Assembly (NCBI GenBank): GCA_016197205.1
Contig: JACPWG010000099.1
Coordinates: 1 to 64,000, forward strand
Direction: 5' to 3'
DNA from: Planctomycetota bacterium
GTDB lineage: Bacteria; Planctomycetota; MHYJ01; WSZJ01; JACPWG01
Length of the DNA: 64,000 nucleotides
Both the position numbers and the translations under genes were made by a program. The notes beneath the pieces were generated by a model. It saw nothing but the letters and a program-made list of their open reading frames with translations, ran no database searches and had not been told where the DNA came from. Below are positions 37,145-45,209 of the stretch, in pieces; within the stretch, counting starts at the first letter, position 1; each line of letters starts with the position of its first letter.

Positions 37145-37303
37145 AACCGCGACCGTGAGGGGGCGGTCTTTGCGCGTTCTTCCAGAGCCGCGGATTCGAC
37201 CTCGCTGCTCGGTGGGATCGCAGGGCGCTCCCATGCGAGTCGGCGGCCTCGAACCGGGGGTCGTGGCAGAACGCCCCCAGACCGCCCCCTCACGGTCGCG
37301 GTT
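37145..37303. repeat. Inverted repeat family C, copy C2
   Basis: Perfect 25-bp arms at 37145-37169 (AACCGCGACCGTGAGGGGGC...) and 37279-37303. Homology to C1 extends from about 37110 to 37345. Directly followed by B2, as C1 is directly preceded by B1. No gene between 37061 and 37689. Confidence 0.75.
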
Positions 37304-37373
37304 CGGTTTCCACGCGGGACGCGCCTGCGACGGAAACGAAGGACCTACCGGAACGACAGTGAAGGCCCACTAG

Positions 37374-37500
37374 GGGCCCGTTGACGAAGTCCAGACACGA
37401 TGCCTGGGGGCGCGGGCCTCCGGCCCGTGGAACGGCCGCATGGGCTACGAGCCGCCGTGACAGCGGTGACGACGGTGTCCGAAGCTCGCCAACGGGCCGG
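37374..37500. repeat. Palindromic repeat family B, copy B2 (~127 bp)
   Basis: Ends GGGCCCGTTGACGAAGTCC and GCTCGCCAACGGGCCGG, flanked by TAG at 37371-37373 and 37501-37503. Same interior as B1, including GCATGGG(C/T)TACGA. Confidence 0.7.
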
Positions 37501-37689
37501 TAGTTCCACGTTCGACCTTCCCGCCTGCCCCCGCTTCCCCCCCCCCGTGGCAGGGCCCCGTCGCCCCGGCCGGCCGCCGTGCATCCCCCTGGACACCCCG
37601 CCTTCCTCGGTGTTAGAATCCCTTTTCCCTCACGCGGAGACTTCGAGCGGCCGATAGATTTACGGCTGGACCCCGTTGGGGCGGAGCCC

Positions 37690-39201
37690 ATGGCGAGCGA
37701 GAGCGCGATCGACACGGAAACCGGAGCCGGCGACGCCGACGGCAGCCGAGGGGAGTCGGCCGCCGCCGTCCGGAAGAAGCTCAAGAACCTCACCGCGCTC
37801 CTCGAACTCTCCAGTGCCATGATGGCCGAGCGGAACCACGACGCGCTCCTCCACTTGATCATGGCGCGCGTCACGGAGGTCCTCGATGCGGAGCGAAGCT
37901 CCCTCTTCCTGAAGGACCCGTACAAGAGCGAGTTGTACTCCCGGATCGCGCATGACCTGGAGATCCGGGAGATCCGCGTGCAGATCGGGCACGGCGTCGC
38001 CGGGTACGTCGCCCAGACGCGGGCGGTCATGAACGTCCCCGACGCCTACCGGGAGCCCCGCTTCAATCAGGACGTGGACCGACGCACCGGATTCCGCACG
38101 CGCACGATCCTCTGCGCCCCCCTGGTCAGCCACCGGGATGAGCTGCTCGGCGTGATCCAGGTCCTGAACAGGCGCGGCGGAGCCTTTACGCGCGAGGACG
38201 AGGAGCTGCTCGTGGCCTTCGCCTCGCACGCCGCGGTCGCGCTCGAAAACGCGCACCTCTACGAAGAGCAGGAACGGATGATCACGAGCTTCGTGAAGAC
38301 GCTGGCCGCGACCATCGACGCCCGGGACCCCGTCACCGCGGGTCACTCGGAGCGGGTCGCCCGCTACTCCGTCCACCTGGGGAAGGCCCTGGGCCTGCCG
38401 GCGACCGATCTCCGCCTCCTCGACATCGCGGCCTCGCTGCACGACGTCGGCAAGGTGGGCATCCGGGACGCCGTGCTGCTCAAGCCCGCGCGACTCTCCG
38501 CCGAGGAGTACGATCAGGTGAAAGAGCACGCCGCGCTCACCATCGACATCCTGAACAAGATGGAATTCTCGCGCGACCTGCGCGAGGTCCCCTACGTGGC
38601 CGGCGCGCATCACGAGCGTCTCGACGGGTCCGGGTACCCGAATCGGCTCGTAGCGGACGAGCTCACCCTCCACGCGCGGATCATTGCCATCGCGGACGTG
38701 TATGACGCGCTCACCGCGTACGACCGGCCCTACAAGCGGGCCATGAGCGAGGAGGAGGCGCTCGCGGTCCTCGAGCAGGGGAAAGGGCGCGCCTTCGATC
38801 CGGATCTCGTGGACCTCTTCCGGAGCCGGCAGGTCTACGCCCTCGACCGTCGCGAATTCCGTCGCATCGACCTCGAGCTTGCGGTCGAGTACCGGCCCTT
38901 GTCGCAGGAAGAGGCGGTCCGCCGCGCCGGCACACCGGCGGCCACCGTGGACCTGAGCGGCGGCGGCCTCCAGTTCGCCTGCGATCATGCGATCACCCCC
39001 GGCACCTACCTGGAAGTCATCATCCACCTGCCGGACGTCGCTTTCACCACCGTCGGCAAGGTGACGCGGACCCAGCCCGTCCCCGCCGGCGGTCACCGCG
39101 TGGGGCTCCGGTTCGTCGGCCTCCCGGGCCCGGTCCGGGACCGACTCGCCCGCTACCTCGTGGAGGTCAAGGAGGAGGAGGGCATCGATGCGCGCGCCTG
39201 A
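37690..39201 (+). CDS. GAF-HD-GYP-PilZ cyclic-di-GMP phosphodiesterase
   Basis: 503 residues. GAF about 40-200 (AERSSLFLKDPYKSELYSRI, LCAPLVSHRDELLGVIQVLN). HD-GYP about 215-385: HSERVARYS, HDVGKVGIRD (from 251) and HHERLDGSGYPN (from 307), all metal and GYP residues intact, so it should hydrolyse c-di-GMP. The C-terminal PilZ about 395-495 has RREFRRIDLELAVEY and DLSGGGLQFAC, the RxxxR and D/NxSxxG c-di-GMP-binding signatures. It may therefore sense its own substrate. Possible -10 TAGAAT at 37616. Overlaps the next gene by 14 bp. Confidence 0.92.
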   Translation: MASESAIDTETGAGDADGSRGESAAAVRKKLKNLTALLELSSAMMAERNHDALLHLIMARVTEVLDAERSSLFLKDPYKSELYSRIAHDLEIREIRVQIGHGVAGYVAQTRAVMNVPDAYREPRFNQDVDRRTGFRTRTILCAPLVSHRDELLGVIQVLNRRGGAFTREDEELLVAFASHAAVALENAHLYEEQERMITSFVKTLAATIDARDPVTAGHSERVARYSVHLGKALGLPATDLRLLDIAASLHDVGKVGIRDAVLLKPARLSAEEYDQVKEHAALTIDILNKMEFSRDLREVPYVAGAHHERLDGSGYPNRLVADELTLHARIIAIADVYDALTAYDRPYKRAMSEEEALAVLEQGKGRAFDPDLVDLFRSRQVYALDRREFRRIDLELAVEYRPLSQEEAVRRAGTPAATVDLSGGGLQFACDHAITPGTYLEVIIHLPDVAFTTVGKVTRTQPVPAGGHRVGLRFVGLPGPVRDRLARYLVEVKEEEGIDARA

Positions 39202-40912
39202 GCACGGCGGCCTCCGGATCGACATCCTCGGGGACTCCGGCCCCTTTTCCCGTTTCGGCCGCTCCATCGGCTATCGCATCCGCGGGCGGGTCGGCGGGTA
39301 TCTCATCGACTGCGGCGCCCCGCTCTTCGACTCCCTGCGCGAACCCGACATCGCCGCCCTCCGCGGCGTCATCGGCACGCACTCGCACGACGACCACCGA
39401 CGCTGGTTCACGGACCTGGCGCTGTACAAAAGGTACATCGCCCCCGTGCGCGAGCGGTTGCGCCTCTATGCCACCGAGGCCGTACACGAAGAGTTCATGA
39501 AGAACTCGCGCGGCGCCCTGGAGCGGACGCTGAGCGCCGACTCGCGCCGCGTGGTCGAGGCCCCCTACGAGGATTTCGTCGACGCGCGGATCATCGGCCC
39601 GCGGCCGCGGTTCCGGATCCGGCAGGTGCCGCAGGCCGGGGACTCGGTCGCCTGGCGCGTCGTCGATGCCGACGGCGAAGTCGTGGACCCCGCCCTCGCC
39701 AAAGTCGTGATCCATGATCGCGTCCGCGCCAACCGGCCCCGGCTGCTCTTCAAGGACGCCGCCACGGGGGAGTGGGTGGAGCCCGAGTCCTTCTACGCCC
39801 TTGCCGACCGGGCCTTTTACGAGGAGGCCCAGAACCCGATCCTCGACGAGGAGGCCGGGCTCGAGATCCGCCCGTTCAAGGAGCCCGTCTGGCACGGCCC
39901 GCCGACGATCGGAGTCGAGATCCGGACGCCGGGGGAGCGCGTGATCTTCTCGTCCGACACGGTCTACAACCCGGACCTGTGGCGTCAGCTCGCCGACGAG
40001 TATCGCCCCCAACGCCTCGACAGGGGACGCGAGGCCTTCGAGAAGGCGTACCTGGTCTACGGCGACATCAACCACCTCATCGAACGGACCTGGAGCCGCG
40101 CCCGGCTGGAGGCCGCGCTGAAGGCTTATGAAGGCGCGCTCGTCGTCCACGACGTGAGCGACCGGGGGAGCGTCGTCCACACCGAATACGATCAAATCGC
40201 CCGGCACAAGCCGCGCTTCCACCTCCTGACCCACAGCCCGGACAATTTCGTATCCGAGCTGCCCCTCGCCACCACCGGCAAGACCTATCGCTTCCTGGGC
40301 TCGTCGGCCTACGAAGAGCGAAACGGCGAACTGCTCGACCTCAACGCGGACCTCTATGTTCGCCAGTATCCGGACACCGCGGTCGGGTTCCTGAATCCGG
40401 CCGGCAAGTACCGGGTCGTCGACGACGGCGGTTTCCTGAGGATTCGCCGCCGCACCGAACCGTCGCAGCACCCCACGCGCTTCTGCGTGGACCTGTACCG
40501 CGACATCGGCGGTGGCTATTACGAGGAGCCGGGCGTCGGCGAGGAACTCGTCGCTCGTGCCGATGGGAAGGTCGAGCGGCTCCGGCGCTCGGGGAAAGGT
40601 TCGCGTGGAGTGGTGGACAAGGACCTGCGCGCGGACCTGGCGCGCCGCAAGGCGCTCCGCGTGGAGAGCGCCGGCGCGAGCGGGTCGGGTGGGAACGGCG
40701 TGGCGGCCGCGGCCGCGCCCCGCGTCGCGGGGCCGGTGAAGCGCGCGCCTGCGAGGGTTGCCAAGCCGACGGCGAAAAACGGTCGGCGGGGTGCGGTCAG
40801 GTCGACGCGAGCCGTCGCCCCGGCGCCGCGAGCCGCGCGCCCGAAGGCGGGCGGGTCGCGGGTCGTGCCGTCCCGGCGTGCGCAGGGCGGGCGGCGGGCG
40901 CGGCGCGGGTAG
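39188..40912 (+). CDS. Metallo-beta-lactamase-like protein with histone-H1-like basic tail
   Basis: 574 residues. The N-terminal about 450 residues have MBL-like features: YLIDCGAPLFDSLR, HSHDDH (HxHxDH), VIFSSDTVYNP and HLLTHSPDN. From about 470 the tail is Ala/Lys/Arg/Pro-rich (for example KRAPARVAKPTAKNG, RRAQGGRRARRG), like H1-type nucleic-acid-binding tails. A cytosolic hydrolase or nuclease tethered to DNA or RNA is possible; substrate unknown. The 14-bp overlap with the HD-GYP gene implies translational coupling. Element D2 starts 11 bp after its stop. Confidence 0.65.
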   Translation: MRAPEHGGLRIDILGDSGPFSRFGRSIGYRIRGRVGGYLIDCGAPLFDSLREPDIAALRGVIGTHSHDDHRRWFTDLALYKRYIAPVRERLRLYATEAVHEEFMKNSRGALERTLSADSRRVVEAPYEDFVDARIIGPRPRFRIRQVPQAGDSVAWRVVDADGEVVDPALAKVVIHDRVRANRPRLLFKDAATGEWVEPESFYALADRAFYEEAQNPILDEEAGLEIRPFKEPVWHGPPTIGVEIRTPGERVIFSSDTVYNPDLWRQLADEYRPQRLDRGREAFEKAYLVYGDINHLIERTWSRARLEAALKAYEGALVVHDVSDRGSVVHTEYDQIARHKPRFHLLTHSPDNFVSELPLATTGKTYRFLGSSAYEERNGELLDLNADLYVRQYPDTAVGFLNPAGKYRVVDDGGFLRIRRRTEPSQHPTRFCVDLYRDIGGGYYEEPGVGEELVARADGKVERLRRSGKGSRGVVDKDLRADLARRKALRVESAGASGSGGNGVAAAAAPRVAGPVKRAPARVAKPTAKNGRRGAVRSTRAVAPAPRAARPKAGGSRVVPSRRAQGGRRARRG

Positions 40913-40923
40913 GGTGCAAGGAA

Positions 40924-41178
40924 GGGCCCGTAGAGTAACGACTCCTGCGGCTCGGAAACCAGGGAGCTCCTCGGGAAAAGGCTCAAGGCTCAAGGATCAA
41001 TTTTCAGCCAAGGCTCAAAGTTCAGGGCTCAGAGTCCGCGATTCCGTGCCCGGGCCACGTTCCATGGTGGTCATTGCGAATTGAACCTTGAGCCTTGTCT
41101 GAGTCTTGAAAATCGAGCATGGAGAATTCATGTCGCCCCGCTGCGCGTCAAACGAGCAAGTTGTTTTCTTACGGGCCC
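40924..41178. mobile_element. Palindromic element family D, copy D2 (255 bp)
   Basis: Ends GGGCCCGTAGAGTAACGAC / AACAAGTTGTTTTCTTACGGG... with flanks GAA (40921-40923) and TAA (41179-41181), a near match. Contains the uninterrupted site GGGCTCAGAGTCCGCG, into which A8 inserted in D3. A5 abuts its right end. Confidence 0.8.
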
Positions 41179-41181
41179 TAA

Positions 41182-41345
41182 GTACCGCCCCACAGAATTG
41201 AGTGACCAATTTCCTCGGCGATTTCGGTCGCCCGCTTCGTGGCGCTCGCTCGACGTAGTTCTCCGTTACTACGCCTCGCTCGCGCGCCTCGCGGGCGGCC
41301 GAGCTTGCCTTCGGCGATTGGTTACCGACTTCCGTGGAGCGGTAC
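41182..41345 (-). mobile_element. MITE-like element family A, copy A5 (164 bp)
   Basis: Full length, reverse orientation, with perfect TAA duplication (41179-41181 and 41346-41348). Its left TAA is also the right flank of D2. Nothing else in 40913-41418 looks coding. Confidence 0.9.
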
Positions 41346-41418
41346 TAAGTCGCCGACGGCCTGGCGTCTGCGCGCTCAAACGCGACGGCGGGGCAGGACC
41401 CTCCGGCACGATTCCCCG

Positions 41419-41775
41419 TCAGCGCTGGCGTCGGGTCGGATCGAACTCGTAGTCGCGCTCGATGCCCATCCTACCTACGCCTCTTCTCCTCCACCGTGGC
41501 TCGATCGTCGGTGGGGTGACGTACCGCCTCGGATCGCTCCGAAATTGCTCGAAGCACTCCTCGCTGCAGAAGGCATAGGTCTTGCCGTCGTAGTCGGTGA
41601 TCAGCCAGTCTGCACGGTCGATCGCCTGGCGGCAGACGGGGTCCGTCACCTCGCTGGTCCGCGCGGGGGAAGCGGGGGGCGGGGGGGGCGGCGTCTGCGG
41701 TGAGAGGGCGTTCTTGCAACCGCCGACGAGAACGGCGAGGACCAGGGCGGCGGCAACGAAACAGGTACGAAGCAT
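41419..41775 (-). CDS. YHS-domain lipoprotein
   Basis: 118 residues. Signal FVAAALVLAVLVGGC with lipobox Cys, Pro-rich linker, then a YHS domain: VTDPVCRQAIDRADWLI, DYDGKTYAFCSEECFEQFRS, DPRRYV. YHS domains bind metal (often Cu) through Cys/His and occur in metal-trafficking proteins. The usual motif YxGxxYxFCSxxCxxxF is intact. Predicted periplasmic or outer-membrane anchored. Element A6 begins 13 bp upstream of its start codon. Confidence 0.85.
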   Translation of the reverse strand: MLRTCFVAAALVLAVLVGGCKNALSPQTPPPPPPASPARTSEVTDPVCRQAIDRADWLITDYDGKTYAFCSEECFEQFRSDPRRYVTPPTIEPRWRRRGVGRMGIERDYEFDPTRRQR

Positions 41776-41788
41776 GGGAGCCTCCTCA

Positions 41789-41924
41789 GTACCGCCCCAC
41801 AGAATTGGGTGACCAATTTCCTCGACGATTTCGGCCGCCTGCTTCGTTGCGCTCGCTCGACGTAGTTCTCCGTTACTACGCCTCGCTCGCGCGCCTCGCG
41901 GGCGGCCGAACTTGCCTTCGGCTA
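41789..41924 (-). mobile_element. MITE-like element family A, copy A6 (136 bp)
   Basis: Short form ending at GCCTTCGGCTA like A3; left flank TCA (41786-41788). It lies just upstream of the YHS lipoprotein start and forms its leader. 41925-42089 shows nothing further. Confidence 0.85.
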
Positions 41925-42089
41925 GCAGGCTCGACGCGTGTCACGGCCGGTGCGGGAGAACGGACGGGAGTCGGAGCGCGGACGCACACCAGCGCTTTCC
42001 GCCGCGGCGTTGAGATCAGGGGTGTCCCACGATCGTCTCGCGTTGCGTGCCGAACTCCAGGGGCGGTCGCGGCGACCGCGACGCGACAG

Positions 42090-42395
42090 CTATTTGCCGC
42101 CGGCTTCAGAGGCGATGGTCTGCTCAGCCAATCGGACCCGCTCCGAATTCGACGGCAGCATTCCATTCGGCGACTCTACGAGCTCACCTCGCTCTCCGCC
42201 GAGGGTCTTGAGAAAAACGAGAACTCCATCCTCTTCCAGGCACCGTTCCCTTCGGGCTTCGAAGACCTCGGTAGGTTCGACCAGAGGGATCCGCAGGTCC
42301 GAGCCTCCCGTGGGGCGCGGCGGCAGATGGCCCTTCAGGCATCGCTGAACAAGCACGTACAGGACATGCTGCCGGTCCTCCATCTGCCAATGCAC
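42090..42395 (-). CDS. Small hypothetical protein, possibly 5'-truncated
   Basis: 101 residues from GTG 42395. Reads naturally (HWQMEDRQHVLYVLVQRCLK, EDGVLVFLKTLGGERGEL) and has lower third-position GC than its neighbours. The frame stays open about 25 codons further upstream (STDPEIEAHASVAALCHAAG) to a TGA near 42490, without an ATG or GTG at its head. The gene may therefore have lost its original start. Not recognised. 42396-42660 otherwise has no supported gene. Confidence 0.4.
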   Translation of the reverse strand: MHWQMEDRQHVLYVLVQRCLKGHLPPRPTGGSDLRIPLVEPTEVFEARRERCLEEDGVLVFLKTLGGERGELVESPNGMLPSNSERVRLAEQTIASEAGGK

Positions 42396-42665
42396 GATGT
42401 GTCCCTTGATGACGATGCCCGCCGCGTGACAAAGAGCTGCGACGCTGGCATGAGCCTCGATCTCGGGGTCCGTGCTTCGAACCGGGATCCTTCAGGAAGC
42501 GTAGGCCTCGTGTGAGGGAGGTGGGTGCCTGTTCGAGTCGGCACGGCTACTGTGCGAATTGTACTCCGCACTCCGGGCAGGATCGAATGATTCTCTCGTC
42601 CTCCGGCGGCAAGCTGGCTCCTCTCGCCCGGCCCCGCGCCGGCAGGCGACACTTCCCCTTTTCCC

Positions 42666-42693
42666 TTGCCACCCGCCGCCCCTCGGCTATAAT
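42666..42693 (+). promoter_or_regulatory. Promoter for dapL
   Basis: TTGCCA (42666-42671), 16-bp spacer, consensus TATAAT (42688-42693), 32 bp before the ATG at 42726. Probably drives dapL, rdgB and the zinc-finger gene. Confidence 0.65.
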
Positions 42694-42725
42694 GCCCCGC
42701 CCGACCGCGTCGCGAGGAGGTGAAC

Positions 42726-43886
42726 ATGCCCTTCGAGCGGGCCGAGCGGCTGAAAAAGCTGCCCCCCTATCTGTTCCTGGAAACTGACCGCAAGAAGCGG
42801 GAACTGCTCCGCCAAGGCAAGGACGTCATCAACCTGGGCGTGGGTGACCCGGACCTCCCCACGCCCGCCTTCATCGCCGACGCCCTCAAGGCCGCACTCT
42901 CCGAGTCGAACGTCAATCGCTACCCGCTCGACAACGGCTCGGAGGAATTCCGCTCGGCCATCGCGCGCTGGTACGCCCGCCGCGGCGCCCCCGGGCTCGA
43001 CCCTTCCTCCGAGATCTACCCGCTCGTCGGGTCCAAGGAAGGGATCGCCCATCTGCCGCTCGCCATGGTCAACCCCGGAGAGGTCGTTCTCATCCCGGAT
43101 CCGGGGTACCCGCCCATGCGCTCCGGCACCCTCTTCGCCGGCGCGATCCCGTACCTCCTCCCGCTGCGTCGCGAACGCGGGTTCCTCCCCGACCTGGAGG
43201 CGATCGACCCCCAGGTCCTGAAGCTGGCCCGGGTTCTCTGGCTCAACTATCCGAACAACCCCACCGGCGCGGTCGCCACGCGCGAGTTTTACGAGCAGGC
43301 GGTCGCGTTCGCTCGCCGCCACGGCCTCCTCGTCTGCCACGATGCCGCGTACTCGGAGATGTACTACGACCAGCGGCCGGCGTCCTTCTTCTCCGTCGAA
43401 GGCGCGAAGGAGGTCGGCGTCGAGTTCCACTCCCTCTCGAAGACTTACAGCATGTGTGGCTGGCGCGTGGGGTGGGTGGCCGGGCATGCCGACGTCGTGG
43501 CCGCGCTGGGCGCGCTCAAGTCCAACCTCGACTCGGGGGTCTTCATGGCGATCCAGCGCGCGGGCGCCATCGCGCTCGACCGCGGCGACGCCGAGATCGA
43601 TGCGCTCCGCGCGATCTACCGCCGCCGCCGCGACGTCTTCTGCGGCGGACTTGCGCGCGCCGGCCTCGACGTCCAGCCCCCGCCCGCCACGTTCTACGTG
43701 TGGACCCCCGTTCCGGCCGGGATGACTTCGCTCGCCTTCTGCACGCTCCTGCTCGAAAAGGCGCATGTGGTCGTGACCCCCGGGCACGGCTTCGGCGCAC
43801 CCGGCGAGGGTTTCTTCCGCGTTTCCCTGACGACCTCGGAGGACCGCCTTGCCCAGGCCGTTGAGCGGATCCGCGGGGTCCTGTAG
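42726..43886 (+). CDS. dapL: LL-diaminopimelate aminotransferase
   Basis: 386 residues, PLP fold-type I. The N-terminal RLKKLPPYLFLETDRKKREL, LVGSKEGIAHLPLAMVNPG and LNYPNNPTGAVATREFYEQA are characteristic of DapL. PLP lysine is Lys239 in SLSKTYSMCGWRVGW. Converts tetrahydrodipicolinate directly to LL-diaminopimelate in lysine and peptidoglycan precursor synthesis, bypassing the acyl pathways. RBS GAGGAGGTG just upstream. DapL use implies that meso-DAP is made. Confidence 0.88.
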   Translation: MPFERAERLKKLPPYLFLETDRKKRELLRQGKDVINLGVGDPDLPTPAFIADALKAALSESNVNRYPLDNGSEEFRSAIARWYARRGAPGLDPSSEIYPLVGSKEGIAHLPLAMVNPGEVVLIPDPGYPPMRSGTLFAGAIPYLLPLRRERGFLPDLEAIDPQVLKLARVLWLNYPNNPTGAVATREFYEQAVAFARRHGLLVCHDAAYSEMYYDQRPASFFSVEGAKEVGVEFHSLSKTYSMCGWRVGWVAGHADVVAALGALKSNLDSGVFMAIQRAGAIALDRGDAEIDALRAIYRRRRDVFCGGLARAGLDVQPPPATFYVWTPVPAGMTSLAFCTLLLEKAHVVVTPGHGFGAPGEGFFRVSLTTSEDRLAQAVERIRGVL

Positions 43887-43932
43887 CGCCGCCGTGGGCT
43901 CGCGTGCATTCGCGAAACGAACGGAGAGTCGG

Positions 43933-44577
43933 ATGCCGCTTGGGTCCTGGAAACTCATCCTTGCCACGCGCAACCTGCACAAGGTCGAGGAACTTCGGCA
44001 CCTGCTGGCCGAGCTGTCCGTGGACGTGCGCTCGCTCGCCGAGTATCCGGCGGCGCCCGAGGTCGAGGAGTCCGCGCCGGACTTCGAAGGGAACGCCCTG
44101 CTGAAGGCGCGGGCCGCCTCGCGAGCGACCGGAGAATGGGTCCTTGCGGACGACTCGGGTCTGGAAGTCGATGCCCTGGGCGGCCGGCCGGGCGTGCTCT
44201 CCAACCGGTACGCCGGCGTGGCGGGGGACAGCGAGCGCAACAACGCGTTGCTCCTCCGCGAGCTGGCCGACGTCCCGGACGGTCGCCGGACGGCACGCTT
44301 CGTCTGCGTCGCCGCGTTGGCCGCGCCGGACGGGCGCGCATGGACGTTTCGCGGGACCTGCGAGGGCAGGATCGGCCGCGCCCCGCGAGGCGCACGCGGG
44401 TTCGGGTACGACCCTCTCTTTCTTCTCCCGGACCGGGAGATCAGCTTCGCGGAGCTGGACCTGGCCGCGAAGAACTTGCTGAGCCATCGCGGGGCGGCGC
44501 TCGCCAAAGTCCGGGAGCGCATGACGAGCCTGCGGGCGGAGATGGCGCACGCGCATCCTGGCGTGCGGCCGGCGTAA
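43933..44577 (+). CDS. rdgB: XTP/dITP pyrophosphatase (RdgB/HAM1)
   Basis: 214 residues. Family signatures: LILATRNLHKVEELRHLL at the N-terminus, FEGNALLKARAAS, VLADDSGLEVDALGGRPGVL, RGARGFGYDPLFLLPD and the terminal LSHRGAALAKVRE. Removes deaminated purine nucleotides (ITP, XTP, dITP) from the pool in the cytosol. ATG 43933 begins the domain; earlier in-frame codons exist. Forms a purine-linked neighbourhood with guaB downstream. Confidence 0.93.
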   Translation: MPLGSWKLILATRNLHKVEELRHLLAELSVDVRSLAEYPAAPEVEESAPDFEGNALLKARAASRATGEWVLADDSGLEVDALGGRPGVLSNRYAGVAGDSERNNALLLRELADVPDGRRTARFVCVAALAAPDGRAWTFRGTCEGRIGRAPRGARGFGYDPLFLLPDREISFAELDLAAKNLLSHRGAALAKVRERMTSLRAEMAHAHPGVRPA

Positions 44578-44597
44578 AAGGCACACCGAGGACGGGC

Positions 44598-44993
44598 ATG
44601 GATAAGAAACTCAAGTGCCCCACCTGCGACGACGCCGAGCTGGCGTTGACCCGGTTGGAGGGGGCGAAGGTCTGGCGGTGCAAGATCTGCGACGGGTCCT
44701 GGCTCGGGGACAAGGAGCTGGCCTACCTGCGCATGGTCAAGTACAAACGCTACGACCCGAAGGAAATCGTGAAGGTGAAGCTGCTCCGCGAGTGGAAGAT
44801 GACGGACGGCAGCATGCCCCCGGAGAGGCTCTGCCCGGTCTGCGGCGAGCTGATGGCCCGGAGCCATTACGAGGACATCCCCGCCATCCTGCAGGACCGG
44901 TGCGCGAAGGGCCACGGCATCTGGTTGAACCGCGGCGACCTGGAGCGGATCCAGATCAACGAGCGCGCCAAGGAAGACAAGTGGTGGAACTAA
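44598..44993 (+). CDS. TFIIB-type zinc-finger protein
   Basis: 131 residues with two half-sites: CPTC ... CKIC near the N-terminus, with the typical KVWRCKICDGSWLGDKEL (zf-TFIIB pattern C-C-x-G-xW), and CPVC ... CAKGHGIWLNRGDLERI at the C-terminus. Such small proteins are widespread and uncharacterised; the zinc ribbons suggest nucleic-acid or protein contact. The stop TAA (44991-44993) is the insertion target of element A7. Confidence 0.75.
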   Translation: MDKKLKCPTCDDAELALTRLEGAKVWRCKICDGSWLGDKELAYLRMVKYKRYDPKEIVKVKLLREWKMTDGSMPPERLCPVCGELMARSHYEDIPAILQDRCAKGHGIWLNRGDLERIQINERAKEDKWWN

Positions 44994-45191
44994 GTACCGC
45001 TCCACGGAAGTCGGTGGCCACTAGGCGAAGGCAAGTTTGGCCGGCCGCGAGGCGCGCGAGCGAGGCGTAGTAACGGAGAACTACGGCGAGCTAGCGCAAC
45101 GCTTGCGCCCCGAAGCGCCGCAGCGCGAAGGGGGGAAGCGGGCGGCCAAAATCGCCGAGCAAAGGGGGCACCCCATTTCGTGGGGCGGTAC
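44994..45191 (+). mobile_element. MITE-like element family A, copy A7 (198 bp)
   Basis: Long form with the same 34-bp insert as A4. The left flank is TAA, the stop codon of the zinc-finger gene; the right flank is CAA (45192-45194). Ends 18 bp before the guaB start, so it separates guaB from the upstream operon. Confidence 0.88.
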
Positions 45192-45209
45192 CAAGCTGAG
45201 GGACCCGGT

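Noticed and set aside
41700..42515. 271-codon plus-strand frame
   Set aside because: It runs through the YHS signal region and element A6 and has no coherent domain; the minus-strand frame in 42090-42395 reads better.
45180..45209. Earlier GTG start for guaB
   Set aside because: It lies within the right end of element A7; GTG 45210 has a Shine-Dalgarno sequence and gives the family's normal N-terminus.
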